DNA of 64,000 bases from JAVBLG01 sp031553655 (GCA_031553655.1 JAVBLG010000023.1:41421-105420); one strand, 5' to 3'. Shown: positions 8,243-18,000, counted from the stretch's first letter. A program made the numbers and translations. Notes: generated by a model from the sequence alone, not told the origin.

Positions 8243-9863
8243 ACTTCATCCATCCTCTGACCACGGTCACAACCTGTTCCATATGCTGATCCGACAGGTG
8301 GACAATGTGGGCTTTCAGAGCTTCAAGGTCCTTGAAGAACAACATTTCTTCCTGCACTTCGGCCAGGCCCTCTTCTTCCAGACGAGCCGCTTCTTCCTGG
8401 GCTTCATAAAGGGCGAGCTGCTCTTCGGCGGCGGGCAGCCCTTCAAGACCTTCAACCATTTCGCCGGCTTCAACCTTGGGTCTGATAAGGGCCAGAACCA
8501 TGGGCCGCACTATCAGCATCAGGAAGAGGAAGGCCAACAGGGCGTTCAGCAACGGCTTGCCGAGGCGCTCGGCATACTGGGCCAGCACTTGCGCCATATT
8601 GGGGGCCTTGGGCGGCTCGGAATCGCTGAAGGCAATGGAACTTACTTCCAAAGAGTCGCCACGTCTGGCGTCGAGGCCCACGGCATTGGAAACCAATTGC
8701 TGCACGCGCTGCAATTCTTCGGCTCTTCTGGGGGCGAACACCCACTTGTTATCGACCAATTCATACGTGCCATCGACGATGACCGCAACAGTTAAACGCT
8801 GTATATCGCCGATATTCGATATAATATTTTGTTCTTCTTTGTTAATTTCATAGTTGGTCGTGCGTGTCTCGCGGCTGCCGTTCTGATGTGAAACAGACCC
8901 TGTTATGCCATCGCCGCGAAAGTTGGCATCGGGAGCGCCAGCTTCAAGATTGGCCCGACCGGCCTGAGTTTCTTCGCTGCGCTGCTCGGAGCGAACCACG
9001 CTCTTTTCCGGATCGTAAATTTCGCGCCTGATGGTCTTCTGGCTGAAGTCCATGTCCACGTTGACCTTGGCGATTACGTGGCCGGGGCCGAACAGAGGAG
9101 TAAGCATTTCCTCGATGCGGCGTTCAAAATTCTGTTGAGTGCGAAGCTTGTGATCCATCTGGGTGCTGGACACGCCAACCATAGTATCTTCGTCGGGCTG
9201 ATAGAGTACCTTGCCGCCGTTGTCAGTAATGGACATATGCTGCTTGTCCAGCCCTTCCACCGACATGAGCATCATATTCAAAATAGCCTGAATTTCCTTC
9301 TGATCAGGCTTGTTGGCGGCATTTTTCAGCTTCAGCACCACCGAGGCCGAAGGCTTTTGCTGTTCTTCAATAAAAAGACTGCGATGGGGAATGACCAGAT
9401 GCACTCTGGCTGTTTCCACACTGGGGAACTGGCTTATGGTGCGGGCCAACTCGCCCTGCAGCGCCCGGACGTAATTTATTTTCTGCACAAAGTCGGTTTG
9501 TCCGACCTTGGTCTGATCAAAAATTTCAAAACCTATGCCCTGCCCAACCAGGCCGCCTTCACCGGCGATTTTAATGCGCAGGTCATAAATTTTGGAGGCC
9601 GGCACCAGCACGGTAGTTCCGTCGCCCTCAAGCTTGTACTGAACCTTATCATTTTGCAGAATTTTTACAACCTTGTTGGCATCCTCGGGGCTGAGTTTGC
9701 TGTACAGGATCTTCAAATCCGGCTGGTTTATCCAAACCATGAAGCCCACAAAGCCGGCTACAAGGAAGAGAGCCGCGGCGGCAATGAATATCCGCTGGCC
9801 CATGCTTATTTTGCTCCAGTATCCTACAACCTTGTCTGCCGCTTCCTGTATCATGTTGGCCAT
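8223..9863 (-). CDS. fliF: Flagellar MS-ring protein FliF
   Basis: FliF forms the membrane-embedded MS ring on which the basal body is built. The 546 residues show a first transmembrane segment near residues 24-46 (IFIAAAALFLVAGFVGFMVW), the YscJ/FliF periplasmic ring domains (LARTISQFPSVETARVHLVI), and a second transmembrane segment near residue 450 (LLNALLAFLFLMLIVRPMVL). An acidic C-terminal tail that binds FliG follows. The start has a strong AAGGAGAGAG ribosome site. A sigma-54-type promoter lies about 75-90 bases upstream. It heads the fliF-orf71-fliG-fliH-fliI run. Confidence 0.97.
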   Translation of the reverse strand: MANMIQEAADKVVGYWSKISMGQRIFIAAAALFLVAGFVGFMVWINQPDLKILYSKLSPEDANKVVKILQNDKVQYKLEGDGTTVLVPASKIYDLRIKIAGEGGLVGQGIGFEIFDQTKVGQTDFVQKINYVRALQGELARTISQFPSVETARVHLVIPHRSLFIEEQQKPSASVVLKLKNAANKPDQKEIQAILNMMLMSVEGLDKQHMSITDNGGKVLYQPDEDTMVGVSSTQMDHKLRTQQNFERRIEEMLTPLFGPGHVIAKVNVDMDFSQKTIRREIYDPEKSVVRSEQRSEETQAGRANLEAGAPDANFRGDGITGSVSHQNGSRETRTTNYEINKEEQNIISNIGDIQRLTVAVIVDGTYELVDNKWVFAPRRAEELQRVQQLVSNAVGLDARRGDSLEVSSIAFSDSEPPKAPNMAQVLAQYAERLGKPLLNALLAFLFLMLIVRPMVLALIRPKVEAGEMVEGLEGLPAAEEQLALYEAQEEAARLEEEGLAEVQEEMLFFKDLEALKAHIVHLSDQHMEQVVTVVRGWMKYGEKTA

Positions 9864-9937
9864 GATCTCTCTCCTTGAAAATTTATAACCTGCCCGACGG
9901 GACTATATGTCATTATAAAGTCATTAGCCAGCCTATT

Positions 9938-9954
9938 TGCATCAATCATGCCAA
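9938..9954 (-). promoter_or_regulatory. Sigma-54 (RpoN) promoter of fliF
   Basis: The minus strand reads TTGGCATGATTGATGCA. The GG (9952-9951) and GC (9940-9939) pairs are 12 bases apart, as in the sigma-54 consensus TGGCAC-N5-TTGC, with two mismatches in conserved positions. The expected start of transcription is near 9927, about 64 bases before fliF. Flagellar genes are classic RpoN targets, and flgB has a matching promoter at 21121-21137. Confidence 0.65.
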
Positions 9955-10004
9955 TAAAAATAGCATCGCAAACACATTTTTATACAATAATTCAAATATA
10001 TTAT

Positions 10005-10040
10005 AAAAAAAATAAAAAAATCGGCTGCCCTATGGCCGCC
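10005..10040 (-). terminator. Rho-independent terminator after the kdp operon
   Basis: On the minus strand an imperfect GC-rich hairpin (GGCGGCC, loop ATA, GGGCAGCC) at 10040-10022 is followed by a T-rich run, interrupted by single A bases, to 10005. It would end kdp transcription before the fliF promoter. Confidence 0.6.
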
Positions 10041-10057
10041 TGTCAAAAATCCGACTT

Positions 10058-10083
10058 AGAACGTTTCGCAAGCGAAATGCTCT
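10058..10083. repeat. 26-nt palindromic repeat (AGAGCATTTCGC family), copy 1
   Basis: Arms AGAACGTTTCGC and GCGAAATGCTCT surround a 2-base spacer. The same layout with perfect arms occurs at 43793-43818, and longer-loop relatives occur at 37024-37060 and 61110-61146. It abuts the long palindrome at 10085-10232. Confidence 0.7.
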
Positions 10084-10084
10084 A

Positions 10085-10232
10085 GGGGTTGTCTCCAAAT
10101 AGCGGATTTTGATTCAATGGCAAGGAAAGCGGGCCTTTTTGCGTAGCGAGTGTACTCCTATGGTACTCGACCGGAGCAAAAATGCCCGCTTGACGTAGCC
10201 ATTGTACAAAAGACGCATTTAGAGACGGCCCC
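10085..10232 (-). repeat. Long nested palindrome, family copy 1 (after kdpE)
   Basis: Outer arms GGGGTTGTCTCCAAATAGCG (from 10085) and CGCATTTAGAGACGGCCCC (10214-10232) pair with few mismatches. Inner arms at 10127-10142 and 10176-10191 (AAGCGGGCC.. with ..GCCCGCTT) pair over 16 positions. The tip is GTAC, loop TCCTATG, GTAC. The motif TTGACGTAGCC (10190-10200) recurs in copies 2 and 3. The right end touches the kdpE stop codon, so in the kdp mRNA it is a 3-prime structure. Confidence 0.75.
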
Positions 10233-10921
10233 TAGCAATTCAGCCGGTAGCCAACGCCAGGCTCAGTGCCGAGCAGCTCCGGGCCGTCAATTCCCATCTT
10301 CAATTTTTTGCGGAGTTGCCCCATGTATACACGCAAATATTGCACGTGTTCCACGGAATTCGGCCCCCATACCTCGCGCAGCAGAGTGCGATGCGTGACA
10401 ACTTTGCCCGCATGTTTAACCAGAACCCGCAAGAGCGCGTATTCCGTGGCTGTAAGCCGCGCCTCGCGCCCGTTCACACGTACTTGCCGAGCCTGTAGGT
10501 CAACCTCCAGAGGACCGGACGAAAAAACTGCTTCGGAATTCTTTCCGGCTCCGGCATGGCGCAGAGCCGCACGCAATCTGGCCAAAAATTCAGGCATGCC
10601 AAAGGGCTTGGTAACATAATCGTCGGCCCCCAAATCCAAAGCTTTTACCTTATCTCCCTCCAGATCCTGAACCGTGAGCACCAGCACGGGCAGCTCTGTC
10701 CACTCCCGCAGTCGCTCAAGCACATCAAATCCGCTCATGTCGGGCAATCCCAAATCCAGCACAATAATATCCGGGCGCGCCGAAACAGCCATGGCCAATC
10801 CCTCGCGCCCACACACGGCCTCGGCCACCTCATAGCCATCAGCCTCCAGTCCCACTCGCAAAAAACGACGGATGCAGCGTTCGTCATCCACAATCAGGAT
10901 TACGGGCACATAATTCTCCAA
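10232..10921 (-). CDS. kdpE: KdpE, response regulator of the potassium transport operon
   Basis: KdpE is an OmpR/PhoB-type regulator that activates kdpFABC when phosphorylated by KdpD. The receiver domain (residues about 8-120) shows VDDE, the phospho-acceptor in VLDLGLPDMSG, and the lysine of DDYVTKPF. The C-terminal winged helix (about 130-229) shows LTATEYALLRVLVKHAGKVV and the ending GVGYRL. Its start (10921, GGAG just upstream) overlaps the end of kdpD by 38 bases, implying translational coupling. A direct-repeat operator candidate lies upstream of kdpF (18176-18194). Confidence 0.97.
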   Translation of the reverse strand: MENYVPVILIVDDERCIRRFLRVGLEADGYEVAEAVCGREGLAMAVSARPDIIVLDLGLPDMSGFDVLERLREWTELPVLVLTVQDLEGDKVKALDLGADDYVTKPFGMPEFLARLRAALRHAGAGKNSEAVFSSGPLEVDLQARQVRVNGREARLTATEYALLRVLVKHAGKVVTHRTLLREVWGPNSVEHVQYLRVYMGQLRKKLKMGIDGPELLGTEPGVGYRLNC

Positions 10922-13586
10922 GCGTCAAGGATTTACGCAATTCCAGCCGAAAAATACAGCCGCTTCCCCCTTCGCGATTACGCGCGCTTATCGATCCATG
11001 CTGGGCCTCCATCAACGCCTTTGCGATGGAGAGGCCAAGCCCGGTTCCCCCGGACGAAGCCCCCGGCGCGCGGTAAAAACGATCAAAAACTCGGTCTAAA
11101 AATTCTTCTGGAATGCCCGGCCCAAAATCTCCAACTTCCAGCGCGGCAATATTTTTTTCTTCAACTACCCTTACCTCCACCGGGCCTTCCTCTGGAGTGT
11201 GCACGGCCGCATTGGCCAGAACATTCAACAACGCATGCTCCAACAATCGAGGGTCGCCCCTGACCGTAATCTCGCCCTCTCTTACTAAATTGACCGGTCT
11301 GCCCCCCAGCAGGCGGCGGTTATGTTCCATAACCGCCGCCGCGAATTCACCAAGTTCAAAGCTGTCATCTTTCACAAACAGAGCGCCCCCGGCTATGCGG
11401 CTCATATCCAGCAAATTTTCCACTACTCTGTTCAAACGTTCGGCCCCTTCCTCAATGGTTTGCGTAAGCAAGGCCCGGCTGCCGGGCTCAACCGCAACTC
11501 TGTCGTCGCGCAGGGCCGAGGCCGCGCCCATAAGGCTGGTAAGGGGCGTACGCAACTCGTGGGAAACGGAATTGAGCAAAGCCTGATGTAACAGTTCGGA
11601 ATGACGCAGCACTTCAGCCTCTTTGCCGCGCGCCGTCAATTTTTCGCGTTCAAAAGCCACGGCAAGGTGGGAAACAATAGCCCCCAGCAATTCTTCCCGC
11701 TCCAAATCAAGCCGGAAGCCACGCGGCGGAAAAAGCATGAGCACCCCCATGCACTCACTTCGGCCAAGCAGGGGCAGGCACAGGCACCCGGCATCAGCCA
11801 AAGTGTCGGTGCCCTGCCCTGCCCGACGGCGATTTTGCAAACACCAGGCGGCCACAGCCGCTTCCTTGCCGGAAATAAGCACGTCTGAAGATCCTATGGG
11901 CCGACGCAATGGGCGGCCGTCCGGCCCTTTGAGCAATACGGCGGCTTTAAATCCGAAAAGTCCCAGCAGACTACCACAACCACAAGCAGCTATTTCCTCC
12001 TGATTTCCGGCCTCAGCCAGGCAACGGCTGAAAGCATACAGAGCATTGGCCCCGCGTTCGCGCCGGGCAAGGGTTTTCTTCTGGCGGCGAATGCGCGAAT
12101 TAAGCAACCCGGTTACGCAAGCAGCCGGGAAGAAAGCCAGGCACATCATCATGTCGTCGGGGGTATCCACCGCTATAGTAAATAGCGGCGGAATGAAAAA
12201 ATAATTCCAAAGCATGGCCCCAAAGGCGGCCCCGACCAAAGTGGGTCCGAAACCGGCCACACCGCCCAGAATCATAACCACACAGAGCAGAATTATGCCC
12301 ACGGCGCGGTAGCCGATCCAAGGCAAAACCGCCTGGCAAGCCAAAGCTGTCAGGCACAACGCGGCCAAAGTCCAGAACCAGGCTGCCGGGCGTTCGGTAA
12401 AAGAAGGCCGGAACGGGCGAAAGCCGCGATACTTGGGCTTACGCTCCTGGCGCGACACATGGATGTCTATTTCACTGGTTTCGCGCACAAGTTGATCCAG
12501 AACGGTTCCGCCACTGAAAAGATCATGAAAAAAACGGCGATCCGGCCTGCCCATGATAATTTGGGTTACGTTGCGCTCTTCGGCCGCGCGCCGCAGGGCG
12601 TCGGCAAGTCCGCGCCCGCTGCCCCGAATCACCTCCGCGCCCAGTTCGGCGGCGAGCTCCAGATTGTTCAGCAGGCGCTCGCGGGCCTCGCCCCGCTCTT
12701 CTTCTCCGGTATCCACATGCAGGGCGTACCAGGGCGCGCCAAGGGCATAGGCTTTGCGCCGGGTGGCGCGAATAAGCCGAGCCGAATAGGGGCTTGAACT
12801 CACTGCCACCAGCAGGCGCTCCGAGGTGTGCCAAGGTTGAAAATCACCTTTCATGGCCCGGTGCGCCCGAAGCTGATCGTCCACCTTTTCGGCGGTGAAA
12901 CGCAAAGCCAGCTCGCGCAGAGCCGTCAAATTTTCTTCCCTGAAAAAATTGGCGGCCGCCCTTTCCGCGCCCTCGCCCAGGTAGACCTTACCCTCACCCA
13001 GGCGTTTGAGCAGCTCGGGCGGGGAAAGATCAATCAATTCTATCTGAACGGCCTGATCCAAAAAGGAATCGGGCACGGTTTCCCGCACTGTTGCCCCGGT
13101 GATCATGGTTACCAAATCGGATCTGCCGGCAATGTGCTGCACATTGACAGTGGTATACACATCTATGCCCGCGCTCAGCAGTTCATCCACATCCTGATAT
13201 CGTTTGGGGTGGCGGCTGCCGGGGGCGTTACTGTGAGCCAGCTCGTCCACCAGCGCCAGTTCCGGTCTGCGGGCCAGCACCGCATCAAGATCCATCTCCC
13301 GCAGAATGGTTCCCCGGTAGGAAATGGATGCGAGGGGGGCAGACGGCAGGCGGGCCGCCAGCTCCGCGGTTTCGCGGCGACCGTGGGTCTCCACCGTGCC
13401 TATGACTACATCAACGCCTCTGGCGTGCAATTCCACAGCCTTTTCCAGCATGGCGTAAGTTTTGCCCACTCCGGGGCACATGCCGAAAAACACTCGCAAA
13501 CGGCCCCGGCGGCCTTTTTCCAGCTCCAGGCCACGCAGCAGAGCTTCGGGGTCGGGGCGCGATTCGTGATCATCGGCCATGTTCAT
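10884..13586 (-). CDS. kdpD: KdpD, sensor histidine kinase for potassium limitation
   Basis: KdpD senses potassium limitation or osmotic stress and phosphorylates KdpE. The 900 residues show the N-terminal KdpD domain with the P-loop-like GMCPGVGKTYAML near residue 35, then a universal-stress-protein-like domain (LLVAVSSSPYSARLIRA near 250). Several transmembrane segments lie around 390-490, then a GAF-like region, the H-box NSVSHELRTPLTSLMG near 670, and the ATPase motifs NVLANAAVHTP and DFGPGIPEEF. The length is as expected for the full-length form. It starts 5 bases after kdpC with an AAGGAAA ribosome site. Confidence 0.97.
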   Translation of the reverse strand: MNMADDHESRPDPEALLRGLELEKGRRGRLRVFFGMCPGVGKTYAMLEKAVELHARGVDVVIGTVETHGRRETAELAARLPSAPLASISYRGTILREMDLDAVLARRPELALVDELAHSNAPGSRHPKRYQDVDELLSAGIDVYTTVNVQHIAGRSDLVTMITGATVRETVPDSFLDQAVQIELIDLSPPELLKRLGEGKVYLGEGAERAAANFFREENLTALRELALRFTAEKVDDQLRAHRAMKGDFQPWHTSERLLVAVSSSPYSARLIRATRRKAYALGAPWYALHVDTGEEERGEARERLLNNLELAAELGAEVIRGSGRGLADALRRAAEERNVTQIIMGRPDRRFFHDLFSGGTVLDQLVRETSEIDIHVSRQERKPKYRGFRPFRPSFTERPAAWFWTLAALCLTALACQAVLPWIGYRAVGIILLCVVMILGGVAGFGPTLVGAAFGAMLWNYFFIPPLFTIAVDTPDDMMMCLAFFPAACVTGLLNSRIRRQKKTLARRERGANALYAFSRCLAEAGNQEEIAACGCGSLLGLFGFKAAVLLKGPDGRPLRRPIGSSDVLISGKEAAVAAWCLQNRRRAGQGTDTLADAGCLCLPLLGRSECMGVLMLFPPRGFRLDLEREELLGAIVSHLAVAFEREKLTARGKEAEVLRHSELLHQALLNSVSHELRTPLTSLMGAASALRDDRVAVEPGSRALLTQTIEEGAERLNRVVENLLDMSRIAGGALFVKDDSFELGEFAAAVMEHNRRLLGGRPVNLVREGEITVRGDPRLLEHALLNVLANAAVHTPEEGPVEVRVVEEKNIAALEVGDFGPGIPEEFLDRVFDRFYRAPGASSGGTGLGLSIAKALMEAQHGSISARNREGGSGCIFRLELRKSLTLGELCARNPDCG

Positions 13587-13591
13587 TTTCC

Positions 13592-14176
13592 TTACTTATT
13601 ATGCGTCCGGTGCGCCAATCCTACCTGTTTGGAAAACTCAAGCGCATCGAGAGCCAGATTAAGCCTCAGTACGTTCACTCGTTCCTCGCCAAGAAAACCC
13701 AAATCACGCGGAGTAACCTCCCGTCGCGCCAGCTCCGCCACCAAATCCACATTCAACCCTCTGGCGGCGGCCACGCGCGGAACCTGCGCCATGACGCTTG
13801 CCAAGCTGATGTGGGGATCGAGCCCACTGCCCGAGGTGAAAAGCATTTCCCGCCCACCCCGCGCCGTCTCGCCGTCGGCCATGCGTTCGGCCACGGCCTC
13901 GCGCAGTGCTTTTGAAGCCGGGCTCAGATTGGAAGCCCCGGAAGCCACCGTGGCATAATCTACAGCCGAGGGCCGGGGATGAAAATATCCGGCGGATTCG
14001 AACTTCTGCGCGATCAAGGCCGATCCCGCCACAGCCCCGTCGCGGACAAGCAACGAACCTCCGGCCTGATAGGGAAAAAAGGATCTGCCCGTCATGAGCA
14101 TCAGGCCGGGGTAGGCCACGCCCGTAATCAAAGTAAGCACCACGAGCATGCGTAATGCCGCAATTACCGATTTCAT
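13592..14176 (-). CDS. kdpC: KdpC, potassium-transporting ATPase subunit C
   Basis: KdpC is the single-span subunit that stabilises the KdpFABC complex. The 194 residues start with one membrane segment (ALRMLVVLTLITGVAYPGLM). They then show the family motifs QKFESAGYFHPRPSAVDY, ASGASNLSPASKAL and FTSGSGLDPHISLASV, and an end region with VNVLRLNLALDAL. The start overlaps the kdpB stop by 4 bases (ATGA-type coupling). Confidence 0.97.
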   Translation of the reverse strand: MKSVIAALRMLVVLTLITGVAYPGLMLMTGRSFFPYQAGGSLLVRDGAVAGSALIAQKFESAGYFHPRPSAVDYATVASGASNLSPASKALREAVAERMADGETARGGREMLFTSGSGLDPHISLASVMAQVPRVAAARGLNVDLVAELARREVTPRDLGFLGEERVNVLRLNLALDALEFSKQVGLAHRTHNK

Positions 14177-16299
14177 CTTACCAATCCTCCCAAAACAAGG
14201 AGCATGTCGATTATTTTTATGCCTGCAAAAGGAGCCGCGAGACCGCCCAGGCCGTAAACAAGCAGGTTGCGTCCAAGGAGCGAGGCCGCGCTTGCGGTTC
14301 GATAAGCCACTCCGCGCAGGGCCATGGGAATGAGGGCCACAATGATCAAAGCATTGAAAATCACCGCGCTCAAAACGGCGCTTTCCGGCGAATGCAAATG
14401 CATGACATTTAGTCCGGCCAATGGCCCGGCCTGCCCGTTTGCGGCATACAACCCCGCGAAAAGGGCCGGAATTATCGCAAAATACTTGGCCACGTCATTG
14501 GCCACGCTGAAAGTGGTGAGCGCGCCGCGCGTCATAAGCAATTGTTTGCCGGTCTCCACAATTTCAATGAGCTTGGTGGGGTTGGAATCGAGATCTACCA
14601 TGTTTCCGGCCTCACGCGCGGCCTGGGTGCCGGTGTTCATGGCCACGCCCACGTCGGCCTGAGCCAGGGCCGGGGCATCGTTGGTTCCGTCGCCGGTCAT
14701 GGCCACCAGCCGCCCTTCGGCCTGTTCATCGCGAATGCGGGCCAGCTTGGTTTCGGGAGTGGCCTCGGCCATAAAGTCGTCCACTCCGGCCTCGGCGGCT
14801 ATGGCTGCGGCAGTAAGAGGGTTGTCGCCGGTGATCATCACCGTGCGTATGCCCATGCGCCGCAGTTCGGCAAAGCGCTCTCTTATGCCGCCTTTCACCA
14901 TATCTTTCAGGGCCACGACGCCCAGCACCCGCCCATTTTCCGCTACCACCAACGGTGTGCCGCCTCGACGAGCCACGTCCTCGGCGTTACGGCGCACGGC
15001 TTCGGGCATGATTGCGCCAAGGGCCGCCGCTTCTCTTTCCACGGCATCCAGCGCGCCCTTGTAAATCACCGTGATCTTGGCGTCCGGAACTCCCTTTACG
15101 CCTGAAGTGTCCGTTATAATGCCTTTTCCTTTCAGCCGCACACCACTCAACCTGGTTCTGGCGGAAAAAGGAATGAATTCCATATTGTCAAGCCGGGTCT
15201 CATTACCACGCAACCCGTATTTCTCTTTGGCCAGTACCACAATGGAACGTCCTTCAGGGGTTTCGTCCGCAAGCGAAGCCAGTTGCGCTCGGGCGGCCAA
15301 TTCTTGCACATCAACGCCAGGCGCGGGCAAAAATTCGTCGGCCATGCGATTGCCAAGGGTGATGGTGCCGGTTTTATCCAACAGCAGAACATCAATATCT
15401 CCGGCGGCCTCCACAGCCCGTCCGCTGGTCGCGATTACATTCTTGCGGATGAGCCTGTCCATGCCGCTGATACCTATGGCGCTTAAAAGTCCACCGATAG
15501 TAGTGGGAATGAGGCATACCAGCAAAGCGGTGAGTGCCGGAACCGTGACAATGTCCGAAAGATTACGCCCGGCTGAAGCGGCGGAATAGTCCGCAAATAG
15601 TTTGAGTGTGGCCACAGCCGCCAGAAAAATGAGACTCAGGCCGCACAGCACTACCATCAGGGCGGTTTCATTGGGAGTCTTGCGGCGCGAGGCCCCTTCC
15701 ACCAGATTGATCATTCTGTCCAGAAAGCTGTTGCCCGGCTCGGCGGTAATACTCAGCACAATGCGATCGCTGATAACTCGTGTACCTCCGGTAACCGCAC
15801 TGCGATCTCCGCCGCTTTCGCGGATGACCGGGGCCGATTCTCCGGTTATGGCCGACTCATCTACGGTGGCCAGGCCTTCAATCACTTCGCCGTCGCCGGG
15901 AATTATGTCGCCAGCCTCGCAAACCACCGTGTCGCCACGTTTGAGCGCAGTGGCAGGCACCTTCGCTTCGAGGCCGCCGCGTAGCAACCGGGCCGTTGTT
16001 TCACTTTGGGAGCGACGCAGACTTTCGGCCTGGGCGCGGCCCCGGCCTTCGGCCAATGCTTCGGAAAAATTGGCAAAAAGCACCGTAAACCATAGCCAGA
16101 CAGCAATTTGCAATGTAAAGGAGCTGTTGTCTCCTCCGGTAAACAGTAGAGCCGTGGTCAGGGCCGCGCCTACCGCCGTTATGAAAATAACCGGATTTCG
16201 CCACAGAAGACGCGGATCGAGCTTGCGCAGGGCACTCAGGCAGGCGGTCGCCGCGAGCGATTTATTATGCAATGTATGGGCTGACATCTTGTTATCCAT
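14173..16299 (-). CDS. kdpB: KdpB, P-type ATPase subunit for potassium import
   Basis: KdpB is the ATP-hydrolysing subunit of the KdpFABC pump in the inner membrane. The phosphorylation motif DKTGTITLGN, the actuator motif ITGESAPV and the hinge motif MTGDGTNDAPALAQADVGVA are all present. The 708 residues compare with about 680 in Escherichia coli. It follows kdpA by 3 bases. Nothing suggests inactivation. Confidence 0.98.
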   Translation of the reverse strand: MDNKMSAHTLHNKSLAATACLSALRKLDPRLLWRNPVIFITAVGAALTTALLFTGGDNSSFTLQIAVWLWFTVLFANFSEALAEGRGRAQAESLRRSQSETTARLLRGGLEAKVPATALKRGDTVVCEAGDIIPGDGEVIEGLATVDESAITGESAPVIRESGGDRSAVTGGTRVISDRIVLSITAEPGNSFLDRMINLVEGASRRKTPNETALMVVLCGLSLIFLAAVATLKLFADYSAASAGRNLSDIVTVPALTALLVCLIPTTIGGLLSAIGISGMDRLIRKNVIATSGRAVEAAGDIDVLLLDKTGTITLGNRMADEFLPAPGVDVQELAARAQLASLADETPEGRSIVVLAKEKYGLRGNETRLDNMEFIPFSARTRLSGVRLKGKGIITDTSGVKGVPDAKITVIYKGALDAVEREAAALGAIMPEAVRRNAEDVARRGGTPLVVAENGRVLGVVALKDMVKGGIRERFAELRRMGIRTVMITGDNPLTAAAIAAEAGVDDFMAEATPETKLARIRDEQAEGRLVAMTGDGTNDAPALAQADVGVAMNTGTQAAREAGNMVDLDSNPTKLIEIVETGKQLLMTRGALTTFSVANDVAKYFAIIPALFAGLYAANGQAGPLAGLNVMHLHSPESAVLSAVIFNALIIVALIPMALRGVAYRTASAASLLGRNLLVYGLGGLAAPFAGIKIIDMLLVLGGLVR

Positions 16300-16302
16300 C
16301 CT

Positions 16303-17988
16303 TTATAAAAACGTGTGATGGAGCATAAGAATCTGCTCCGCCACCGGTCCCAGGGCCAACGCGGGCATATAGGTCAGTCCGCCGACAATCAGGATTACGC
16401 CGGTCAGAAGCAGGGCGAACAACGGTGTATCGGTAGCAAAAGTGCCTGGCCCGGCCGGAACTCTTTTTTTGTTGAGCATGTTTCCAGCCACGGCCAACAC
16501 CGGTAAGATGACTCCGAAGCGGCCCACCAGCATGGCCAGGCCGAGCATTACATTATAGTAGGGAGTATTGGCGGCCAACCCGGCAAAGGCCGAGCCGTTG
16601 TTGTTGCCGGCGGAAGCAAAAGCATACAGCGCTTCGGAAAGTCCGTGGGGGCCGGAAGTGGAAAGGGAGGACAAACCAGCCGGAATGATCAGCGACAGCC
16701 CTGTTGCCGGCAAAATGAACAGCGCCGGAAGGATAATGCCCAGAATCACCAGGCGCATGTCGCGGCTGTCGAGTTTTTTGCCCAGATATTCGGGGGTACG
16801 GCCTACCATAAGCCCGGCCAGAAATACGGTGAGCAGCACAAAAAGCAACATGCCGTACAAGCCCGCGCCTACCCCGCCGAAAATGACCTCGCCCAACAGC
16901 ATATTGACCAGAGCCACCGCTCCACCGGCCGGGGTGAAGGAGGAATGCATGGCATTGACCGACCCGTTGGAAGCCGCGGTAGTGAATACAGACCACAATA
17001 CGCTGCCGGTTATGCCGAAGCGCGTTTCTTTGCCTTCCATCAAGGCGCCGCCCAGACTCGGATTCCCGGTAAATTCGGCCCATAACCCTATGCCGATGCC
17101 CAGGCACAGCAGGCCGAACATGACCGCATAAATAGTCCAGGCCTGACGGCGGCTGCCGACCATTTCACCAAAAGTGAACACAAAGGCCGCCGGAATAAGC
17201 AGAATGGCAACCAGTTCCAACCAGTTGGACAGCGGAGTGGGATTTTCCATAGGATGGGCGCTGTTTACGCCAAAAAAACCACCGCCATTGCTGCCAAGCT
17301 GCTTTATGGCAACCTGCGAGGCGGCCGGCCCGGTGGGAATAATTTGCTTGGCTCCTTCCAGCGTGGAAGCGGAAACATATGGATCGATATTCTGTGGTAC
17401 GCCCTGTTGAATAAGAGCGGCAGCCAGAATGATGGACAATGGAAGCAGAATAAACAGAGTCCCGCGAACCAGATCGGTCCAGAAGTTACCCAAACCGGAA
17501 GCTCCGGAACGGGCCAGGCCGCGCACGAAAGCCACGGCAACGGCCATACCTGAGGCCGCGCTGACAAAATTTTGAACTGTAAGGCCCAATAATTGAACAA
17601 GAAAACTGACAGTGCTTTCCCCGGAATAAGATTGCCAGTTGGTATTAGTCATAAAACTGACAGCCGTATTAAAAGCCAGATGCCAGGAAACATCAGGCAA
17701 CTTTTCAGGGTTAAGCGGCAGATGGGCCTGGAACAATTGAAGTACGGCAACAGCCAGAAAACCGGCCAGGTTAAAAAACAACAGGCAGGAAGCATATTCC
17801 TTCCAGCCCATTTCCCGGCAAGCATCAATCCCCGCCAGACGATATACAAGGCTCTCCGCCGCCCGGAGAGGTCTTGGAAGCGTGTTGGGGCGCTCATATA
17901 CACCGTACATATAGCGCCCCAGCGGCGCCGCCAAAATTATCAAGGGCAGCAGGGCCGCGCCAACTTCCAGCCAATTGGTGCTGTTCAT
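16303..17988 (-). CDS. kdpA: KdpA, potassium channel-like subunit
   Basis: KdpA is the potassium-selective membrane subunit of KdpFABC, a distant relative of KcsA/Trk channels. The 561 residues are strongly hydrophobic and show the family motifs NTNWQSYSGE, KQLGSNGGGFFGVNSAHP, AASNGSVNAMHSSFTP and ASAGNNNGSAFAGL, which carry the selectivity-filter glycines. It starts 12 bases after kdpF. Confidence 0.98.
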   Translation of the reverse strand: MNSTNWLEVGAALLPLIILAAPLGRYMYGVYERPNTLPRPLRAAESLVYRLAGIDACREMGWKEYASCLLFFNLAGFLAVAVLQLFQAHLPLNPEKLPDVSWHLAFNTAVSFMTNTNWQSYSGESTVSFLVQLLGLTVQNFVSAASGMAVAVAFVRGLARSGASGLGNFWTDLVRGTLFILLPLSIILAAALIQQGVPQNIDPYVSASTLEGAKQIIPTGPAASQVAIKQLGSNGGGFFGVNSAHPMENPTPLSNWLELVAILLIPAAFVFTFGEMVGSRRQAWTIYAVMFGLLCLGIGIGLWAEFTGNPSLGGALMEGKETRFGITGSVLWSVFTTAASNGSVNAMHSSFTPAGGAVALVNMLLGEVIFGGVGAGLYGMLLFVLLTVFLAGLMVGRTPEYLGKKLDSRDMRLVILGIILPALFILPATGLSLIIPAGLSSLSTSGPHGLSEALYAFASAGNNNGSAFAGLAANTPYYNVMLGLAMLVGRFGVILPVLAVAGNMLNKKRVPAGPGTFATDTPLFALLLTGVILIVGGLTYMPALALGPVAEQILMLHHTFL

Positions 17989-18000
17989 AACGCGCCCCCG

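Larger units (their letters stand above)
9864..10231. other. Intergenic stretch between kdpE and fliF: regulatory sites and repeats, no gene
   Basis: In minus-strand order after the kdpE stop: a 148-nt nested palindrome, a 26-nt AGAAC/GCTCT palindrome, a hairpin with a long T-tract (terminator), an AT-rich stretch, and a sigma-54 promoter for fliF. Each is listed separately. I see no coding sequence here. Confidence 0.7.
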
